Assembly (NCBI GenBank): GCA_902984215.1
Contig: CADWAF010000552.1
Span: 1 to 24,246 of the forward strand
Origin: Willaertia magna
Lineage: Eukaryota > Heterolobosea > Eutetramitea > Acrasida > Naegleriidae
Direction of reading: 5' to 3'
Length of the DNA stretch: 24,246 nucleotides
Positions 18,741 to 24,246 of the stretch are shown one piece after another (positions within the stretch are counted from its first letter, which is position 1; the number at the start of each line of letters is the position of its first letter). The translations under genes and the position numbers were made by a program. The notes below the pieces were generated by a model, which saw only the letters and a list, made by a program, of their open reading frames with translations, was not told the origin of the DNA and did no database searches.

Positions 18741-19367
18741 AAGAGAGAAAAAAATTGTAAATAAATTATTAAATCATTAATGATTTAAATTAAAATCAAT
18801 TTTGTTGTCAGCAGTTTTAAGGTAGCTTGGTTTTTCTACAGGTGTTCACTTCAGACAAATGCCTCAAGTTTGATCATCGCATACAAATTTCAAAGATTCA
18901 TAATAGGTTGAGGATAGCTGGTGTTGGAAATGAAGTGAATAATTTTCCGTTAAAGTTATGGGTTGGTTGTAATTCAATTAAAAAGATATTTTCTTTTGGT
19001 CAGCAATTAAAGCCAAATGTAAGTTTTGTCCCCAAGTTTACTTGTCAGACTCGTCATTTAAACACATTCATCATTTCCTTTCACTTCAACAGACTTATCC
19101 ATTCACCAACCCTTCCAATAATTGTGTGATAAAAGGGGAACATTTTGTGGTTTATTTTTTAATAATTATTTTTTTTTGTGAAATATGAACCTTAATTCAA
19201 TCGTAATTGATAATTTATTATTTAACAAAATATATTTCACTACTTGTTATTGATAGTAAATTAATTCCAATAATATTGTTTCCTAGTTTTATAAAGAAAA
19301 TATAATTTATCATAACCATAGTTACACAAAAATATACACAAAATGCATTTACAAATATTTAAAAAAA
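18741..19367. other. 627-bp gap between convergent genes, holding orphan exon-like blocks
   Basis: This lies between the prominin-like stop and the YbaB-like stop. The left 100 bp and right 180 bp are plain AT-rich DNA that probably serve as 3' ends for both genes. The middle, 18842-19188, has codon-like structure and splice signals and is described separately. No RNA gene is recognised. Confidence 0.45.
18842..19188 (+). pseudogene. Orphan spliced coding fragment, no first exon
   Basis: A block of 59 codons (18842-19018) starts right after a strong acceptor (TTTTTCTACAG) and ends at a GTAAGT donor. A 74-bp intron with a pyrimidine-rich end and CAACAG leads to a second block of 31 codons ending at TGA 19186-19188, both phase 0. 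The joined 90 residues have balanced composition (FTSDKCLKFDHRI, LRIAGVGNEV, LKLWVGCNSIKKIFSFGQQ) ending in a hydrophobic tail. GC content is visibly higher and codons such as CTC, CGC and CCG occur that neighbours avoid. No ATG opens the frame: the only nearby one, at about 18799, hits a stop at once. The family is not recognised. This could be a duplicated gene piece, the remains of a moved gene, or an alternative 3' end of the preceding gene. Confidence 0.35.
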
Positions 19368-19736
19368 TTAATTATTTCTTGTTGGATCTCTACCCATATC
19401 TTGCATCATACGTTGGAATAAACCTAATAATTCGGGATCGGATTTTAATTTCATCATTTCTTCTGTAGTTTTTCTTTCTAAATCTTCTCTTGCAAGATTA
19501 CAAGCATGAACAACTAAATCTTCAATAGTTTCAACATTCTTTCCGGAAAGAGATTTATCTAATTCAATATTTTCTAATTTTCCTCCACCTGACATTGTAG
19601 CTTTAACTAATCCAGCACCAGCTTCTCCATATCCTTTAACATGAGATAATTTTTCTCCTACTTTTGAAAGCCTTGAAGTACCAAATAATTGAAGAAGTTT
19701 CCCTAAACCACCTGGATTAGCAAACATTTTTTTCAA
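19368..19736 (-). CDS. YbaB/EbfC-family protein, probably mitochondrial
   Basis: A 122-residue protein. Residues 45-115 match the YbaB/EbfC family of bacterial nucleoid-associated proteins: GLVKATMSGGGKLENIELDKSL, then a NVETIEDLVVHACNLARED helix and a Met/Leu-rich C-terminal helix ending in LLGLFQRMM. The family forms small DNA-binding dimers in bacteria. The N terminus (MKKMFANPGGLGKLLQLFGTSRLSK) is basic, Leu/Gly-rich and free of acidic residues, which fits a mitochondrial presequence. In eukaryotes, relatives are best known from plastids; a mitochondrial DNA-associated role here is inference. Codon use and A/T content equal the neighbours, and there is no intron. The start is 86 bp from the divergent eL27 start, giving a compact shared promoter. 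Confidence 0.85.
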   Translation of the reverse strand: MKKMFANPGGLGKLLQLFGTSRLSKVGEKLSHVKGYGEAGAGLVKATMSGGGKLENIELDKSLSGKNVETIEDLVVHACNLAREDLERKTTEEMMKLKSDPELLGLFQRMMQDMGRDPTRNN

Positions 19737-19822
19737 ATTTCGTTGTAAAAAGTGTGAAAGTAGTTAACCTCCACTAAAAATATTTACTTGTTTTTCGAAA
19801 AAAAATACGTCAAAAATAAAAG

Positions 19823-20305
19823 ATGGTCAAGGGTGAAGTTCAACAAACCAAATTGTAAGTAATCATTGTTATCCTTTGAAATTCAAAATTAACCTATTGT
19901 TATAGTTTAAAACCAGGTAAAATTGTTATTGTTTTACAAGGTAAATATGCTGGAAAGAAGGCAGTTATCGTAAAAAATAATGATGAAGGAACCACTGATA
20001 AACCATATCCACATGCAGTCCTTGTCGGTATTAATAGAGCACCAAAACCAGTTACTAAGAAAATGCCAATTGAAAAGATCCAAAAGAGAAGTAAAATCAC
20101 CACTTTCATTAAATCCGTAAATTATGCACATTTAATGCCAACAAGACATACTTTAGATTTAGACTTCAAGGGTGTTTTAGATAAGGTCCCAGAAGATGCA
20201 ACTCAAAAGAAGGAAGCAAAGGTTCAAATCAAAAAGAAGTTTGAAGCAAGATACTTAAAAGGCGGTAAAGCATTGAAGGAATTCTTCTACCCATTACAAT
20301 TCTAA
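19823..20305 (+). CDS. RPL27: Large ribosomal subunit protein eL27
   Basis: Two exons, 19823-19854 and 19906-20305, across a 51-bp intron (GTAAGT...TTATAG) that interrupts codon 11; total 143 residues. The joined sequence has the eL27 features: KFLKPGKIVIVLQGKYAGKKA (a KOW-type start), AVIVKNNDEGTTDKPYPHA, the KKMPIEKIQKRSKITTFIK basic stretch, NYAHLMPTRHTLDL, and FEARYLKGG with a hydrophobic C terminus. It is a structural protein of the cytosolic 60S subunit. The length equals that of other eukaryotes except for about seven extra N-terminal residues. Codon choice is more biased to efficient codons (AAG, AAC, ACC, GTC) than in neighbours, consistent with high expression. The very early intron is typical of ribosomal protein genes. 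An AATAAA-like signal follows the stop near 20320. The stop is 57 bp from the stop of the convergent next gene. Confidence 0.97.
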
Positions 20306-20362
20306 ATTTTTTCCGATAAATAAAAATTAAAATATATGTAATTATTTATTTTCATCTTTTAT

Positions 20363-21448
20363 TTAAACATTAAATTTTGTTAGGAACCTTTGCAGTGCAT
20401 TCTCTGTTGAAACTCTCTCGCCAAAATCTATAACATATTCCGCAAATTGTTCTGGTTCTCTTCTTCCACCTCCATAAGATGCATCTCTTCCCATAATCTT
20501 CATTCCGAATGAATTAATTTCAAAAACGAAAAAGTCTGATAAATTTAAATTATAGCCCTTCAGTAAGAATGATTTTAATCTTTCAGGATTACCATTTAAT
20601 CTATCAATTATAATTCTAGAATTTGGAGAAGATGCTATAGGATCAGGATTAACATTAACTAAATGTTCCAAATCATCTACTTGTTTCATTTGATTACTAA
20701 CATCAACATAGTAAGCAGATTTTAAAGCTCTATTTCTAAATATTTTAACCTTTTCCTTTTTCAATTGTAAAGAAATATTTGGATGTAATCTAAATTGTTC
20801 TGTCCAAACTCTTTGAAAGGCTTCAGAATCATTAGGTATTTGTTCTAATGTTAAACCTAATACTGCTCTAGGTGGTAATCTATTAATTCTTTGAAATAAA
20901 GAAGAAAGTACTTTATCAGCATGTCCAATAGCAATACTTGTTAAAGATGTTTCATCTTCTCTTAATTTCCTTCTTAATTGAAAAGGTTCAGGACAATGAC
21001 TTAAATTACTTAAATGTTCACTCCATTCAGGTATACATAAATAAATATCAAATTTATTCATTGTTTCTCCAAAATCATCATATCCAGGGAATGAATCATC
21101 ATCATACATTACATAGTTTGGATCAATCTTATTATTGTCTAGTTCTTTAGTTTTCTTTTTTAATTCATCTAAATAAATATTAGATATTTCTTTTTTAACT
21201 AAAGCAAATGGTAACACTGATGTTTTAATAGATTGTGTGTCTGTATTTTCACTTCCTCCAAAACTTGAAAATTGACAAGATTTATGTAAATAAATTAAAT
21301 CTACAATTTTTTGTGAAGTATCATTCATATAATTATTATATAATGTTTGATAATTATCATTAAATAATTTATTATTTTGAAAATGATAAAAACGTAAATT
21401 ATTCTTCTTTAAATTATTCTTTAACACTACTTTTATATTTTTTAACAT
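20363..21448 (-). CDS. Unknown protein, probably mitochondrial
   Basis: A 361-residue protein from the ATG at 21448, which follows an A-run. A longer in-frame start at 21520 would run into the divergent PIG-M gene and is rejected. The N terminus (MLKNIKVVLKNNLKKNNLRF) is rich in Lys, Arg, Asn and Leu without acidic residues, as in a mitochondrial presequence. The body is hydrophilic and probably globular, with an acidic patch (MYDDDSFPGYDDF), FDIYLCIPEWSEHL, PFQLRRKLREDE, RLPPRAVLGLTLEQIP, RVWTEQFRLHPN, and a C-terminal FFVFEINSFGMKIMGR followed by YGGGRREPEQFAEYVIDFGERV. It has no TM segment. I do not recognise the family. Well-formed, non-repetitive sequence argues for a conserved lineage-specific gene. 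Starts of this gene and PIG-M are 53 bp apart. Confidence 0.7.
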   Translation of the reverse strand: MLKNIKVVLKNNLKKNNLRFYHFQNNKLFNDNYQTLYNNYMNDTSQKIVDLIYLHKSCQFSSFGGSENTDTQSIKTSVLPFALVKKEISNIYLDELKKKTKELDNNKIDPNYVMYDDDSFPGYDDFGETMNKFDIYLCIPEWSEHLSNLSHCPEPFQLRRKLREDETSLTSIAIGHADKVLSSLFQRINRLPPRAVLGLTLEQIPNDSEAFQRVWTEQFRLHPNISLQLKKEKVKIFRNRALKSAYYVDVSNQMKQVDDLEHLVNVNPDPIASSPNSRIIIDRLNGNPERLKSFLLKGYNLNLSDFFVFEINSFGMKIMGRDASYGGGRREPEQFAEYVIDFGERVSTENALQRFLTKFNV

Positions 21449-21501
21449 TTTTTTTTCTAATTTTTTATAATTATCGGAAAGAAAGAAGCTTAAGAAAAAA
21501 A

Positions 21502-22789
21502 ATGTTGAATAAGAAAACAAGTTTTCTATTAGCTTTTCTTATTAGAATGATTGTTGTTGGGTATGGATGGTGGCATGATAGAAATTGTACGTATTTTATT
21601 ATTCACATAGTTGTTAATAATTATTTTAGTTATTGTTAAATATACAGATGTTGATTATCAAGTATTTTCTGATGCCGCTGAATTTGTTTCTCTTGGTAAA
21701 TCTCCTTATGAAAGAGCTACTTATAGATATACACCATTATTGTAAGTGTTAATGAAATTTATTGTTTACAAAAAAAAATATAGGAGTTATTTTATGTTAC
21801 CAAATATATATTTACATTTAGATTTTGGTAAAATATTATTTTGTTTAATTGATTTATTAGTTGGATATATTGTTTTACAATTATTAGATTTTATATTTTT
21901 AAATTATTATGTTAAAAAACAAGATGTTGAAAAAATAGAGAATAATAGTTTATTATTAGTTAATTTAACAATTTTATTTAATCCAATTATTATAAATGTA
22001 TCTACACGTGGAAATGCAGATCAAATTGTAGTTTTATTTGTTTTATTAACATTATATTATTCATTAATTAAAAAGAATTTATTTTTATCTGCTTTTTGGT
22101 TTGGGTTGTCTGTACATTTTAAAATTTATCCAATTATTTATTTACCTACATTAATTGTATATTTATGGTGTTATGATAAAAAGAAAGGAGAGAATAAATG
22201 GATAAAATGTTTTAATTATTGTTTAGTTAGTGGAATGACATGTATTTTATTAATTTTTGTTTTTTATTTAATTTATGGATATGAATTTTTATTTGAAACA
22301 TATTTATATCATTTAGTGAGAAGTGATAATAGACATAACTTTTCAATTTATTTTTATTATTTATATTTAAGTGGTGCTTTAGAAAAGAGTACAATAATGT
22401 CAATTTTGGCATTCTTACCTCAAACATTGAGTTGGTTATGCATTGGTTGGAATGTTAAGGAAATTACATTACTTCATTCATTGTTTTTACAAACATTTGT
22501 TTTTGTTGCTTTTAATAAGGTTTGCACTGTTCAATATTTTGTGTGGTACATTGCATTATTCGGTTTTACTTTACAACATTATTTTTATCAAAGGATGAAA
22601 GATAAGAGTAGAAAGTATGCTTTAATAATGTTAGCTTTCTGGGTTATACTTTGGTTTTTAGGGCAAGCAATATGGCTATCCACTGCCTATCGTTTGGAGT
22701 TTTTAGGTGAAAACACATTCTTTTCTCTATGGATGGCTAGTGTATTATTTTTTACAATCAACTCTGGTATAGTTCTGTATTTTATGTAA
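21502..22789 (+). CDS. PIGM: GPI mannosyltransferase 1 (PIG-M)
   Basis: Three exons: 21502-21586, 21630-21741 and 21784-22789, with 43- and 42-bp introns (donors GTACGT and GTAAGT, acceptors TTTTAG and ATATAG); all junctions restore conserved residues and give 400 residues (human about 423). Signatures in order are a first TM with [23 protein letters not shown] (a D35-x-D37 motif, the family's luminal catalytic DXD), [48 protein letters not shown], and [15 protein letters not shown], with [15 protein letters not shown] near the C terminus. About ten TM helices are visible. The enzyme adds the first alpha-1,4-mannose to GlcN-acylPI in the ER lumen, using dolichol-phosphate-mannose, and works with PIG-X in other eukaryotes. 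GPI-anchored surface proteins are therefore expected in this organism. The stop is 38 bp from that of the convergent AIR9-like gene. Confidence 0.95.
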
Positions 22790-22827
22790 ATCAAAAATGG
22801 TTTATTAAACGAACAAGAACAATACAG

Positions 22828-24246
22828 TTATTCTTGATCAGCAGAATCATTAAGTTTTTCAGAATCTATAGTACTATTTACTGATAGCTCAATTGAGGTG
22901 TCTATATTTAGGTCAAAACTTTTCTCTCTAGAGTGTTGATCTTGTCCTTCAAGGGAAGAGTTTAGATTTTCATTAGGAGTGCCTGTTTGAATAGGTGATG
23001 AAGTTATTGGTTGGAGAAGTGTCTCAGTTGACTCATTTGTACTTGATTTAAACATATCACTGGTGGCATTTTCTGCCTCGTTTATATTCACATCCGTTTC
23101 AAGTTTTTCTAAATTCTTTGTTTCTTTTTTTACCTTATTGTATCTGGCTATCATTAAATGAATTATTTTGTACAATGACAAGGCTTGCTTTTTGTAGCTG
23201 GAGATAATATCAAAAATGTCATTATTATTAAGTCTCATATGAAGTCTAAACATTTTCTGTTCGTCCATCAACAAACTTGTTCTAATAACTTTACAATAGT
23301 CAATCATTTTCAAAGGTTCGTTATTTAATACTAGTTGTATATGTTCTTGGGTTATAATAATTGTTACATTTCTTATATTGTCATCTGTTGCATTTAATGA
23401 GACAGAAAAATTTTCAATTACTATCGAATTCATTATTGAGAGTTCATCCATATTTAAGTACGTCTCTTTCACCTCTTTCAACCTTTGCTTTTCCTTTTTC
23501 AATTCTTCATTCTTTTTTTCGATTTGTTGTTTTAAATTTTTAATTTCTACAGCATATTGATTAAGGTAAGCAGTTTGATAATTGTGAACAACTGATGATT
23601 CCTTATTATTTTCACTTGTTTTCTCTCGGGAATTACATTGACTACTTCTAGGATCAAATAAATCCAAGTCAATAGAAGGTGTTGTTTTCATCAAAGCCCC
23701 CGATACTAAATCTTTGAATGCTTGTGAAGCTCTAATACTTTCCCTGTCATCATAATTATTCTTTTTCAGTTCTTCAATTATTTCATCAAACTCTTCCGTT
23801 GTTCTTGGCTTCATATCCATAAGCCAACCAAGTCTTATTGCCTCAACGCACTTTTCATTAGCAGCCAAATATTGTTTCACAAACTCTCTTTCCTTAAATT
23901 GAACGGCTAAACATTTAAATAGTGTTAAATTTAATAAACATTATACTAAAATACGTACCTTCTCCATCAATTTTTTTAAGGTGAACACCTGCAGCTATTA
24001 AGCACATGAGACGATAATGTGGATGTTTAGTGATTGGGTTTCCTTCTAAGTTGATTAATTGAAGTTTTGGTTGATATTCTAGACCTAGTAATGAACTAAT
24101 GCAATTGTTTGCTGCATATAAAACTTCCAAACAAGGTTGAGATTCAAGATGTTTAAAAGAAGTAAGATAATTATTTTGAAGATAAAAAACCTTTAAATCT
24201 CTTCTAACCCCTAATCCTTCTAAAGATGTCAATTTGTAATTAGGTA
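22828..24246 (-). CDS. AIR9-like leucine-rich-repeat protein, 3' part
   Basis: The gene enters from the right edge: exons 23959-24246 (partial) and 22828-23906 across a 52-bp intron with a GTACGT donor and TTTTAG acceptor; 454 residues seen. The first 95 residues are about four LRRs (LTSLEGLGV, LKVFYLQNNYLTSF, LEVLYAANNCISSL, LQLINLEGNPITKHPHYR) plus a capping region, VHLKKIDGEGAVQFKEREFVKQYLA, and CVEAIRLGWL. This closely follows the LRR end of plant AIR9, a microtubule-associated protein also present in kinetoplastids. Then come a hydrophilic linker, a coiled coil (about 215-250) and a compact domain (about 250-355; MIDYCKVIRTSLLMDEQKMF, ALSLYKIIHLMI) that looks PH-like, then an acidic Ser/Thr-rich tail. 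Plant AIR9 continues into A9 repeats, which are absent here. The AIR9 assignment is moderately firm; the PH-like call is tentative. Confidence 0.72.

Noticed and set aside
18827..19129. Contiguous 100-codon open frame read straight through
   Set aside because: It opens with TTG inside an acceptor-like run and includes an obvious GTAAGT...CAACAG intron, so only the spliced reading is sensible.
21449..21520. Upstream in-frame start for the unknown mitochondrial protein
   Set aside because: It would overlap the first exon of PIG-M, and the internal ATG has the A-rich context and a presequence-like start.
1..24246. Dictyostelid origin, because of AT richness and Asn/Gln runs
   Set aside because: Introns of 41-59 bp, intergenic DNA without long homopolymers, and an AIR9-like protein fit a heterolobosean better; still an inference.

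Overview
The window is very AT-rich nuclear DNA from a unicellular eukaryote. Nine well-supported spliceosomal introns are only 41-59 bp long and every donor reads GTAAGT or GTACGT. Genes are packed tightly on alternating strands. The gene mix is eukaryotic: cap-binding complex, augmin, cytosolic ribosome, GPI anchor synthesis, peroxisome, V-ATPase accessory factor and mitochondrial amidotransferase. An AIR9-like microtubule protein and a prominin-like protein are also present. Together with very short introns this suggests a heterolobosean amoeboflagellate (Naegleria/Willaertia type). That placement is an inference from gene content and composition; no marker here proves it.

Layout. 1-3978: tail of an unidentified membrane protein; an ERI1-family exonuclease with a C-terminal CCCH finger; a long, extremely AT-rich minus-strand ORF that looks like a DDE transposase; an RNF126-type RING-H2 ubiquitin ligase. 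4041-8878: a PXMP4-like peroxisomal membrane protein, mitochondrial GatC, a cysteine-rich type I membrane protein, a polytopic membrane protein of unknown function, and a BIG1/ATP6AP1-like protein. 9180-14529: NCBP1 (CBP80) and HAUS5 (augmin) in tandem, with an E2F-type site between them. 14526-18740: a tail-anchored calponin-homology protein and a prominin-like five-pass membrane protein, divergently arranged. 18741-20305: two orphan exon-like blocks, a YbaB/EbfC-family protein and ribosomal protein eL27. 20363-24246: a probable mitochondrial protein of unknown function, PIG-M, and the 3' part of an AIR9-like leucine-rich-repeat protein.

There is no operon logic: neighbours are functionally unrelated. 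What links them is architecture. Start codons of divergent pairs lie 53-580 bp apart, and convergent stop codons lie a few to about 140 bp apart, once overlapping. No tRNA, rRNA, CRISPR array or intact transposon ends were seen. The most noteworthy items are the transposase-like ORF, whose DDE and zinc-ligand spacing resembles RAG1, and the E2F-like site plus inverted repeat at the HAUS5 start.
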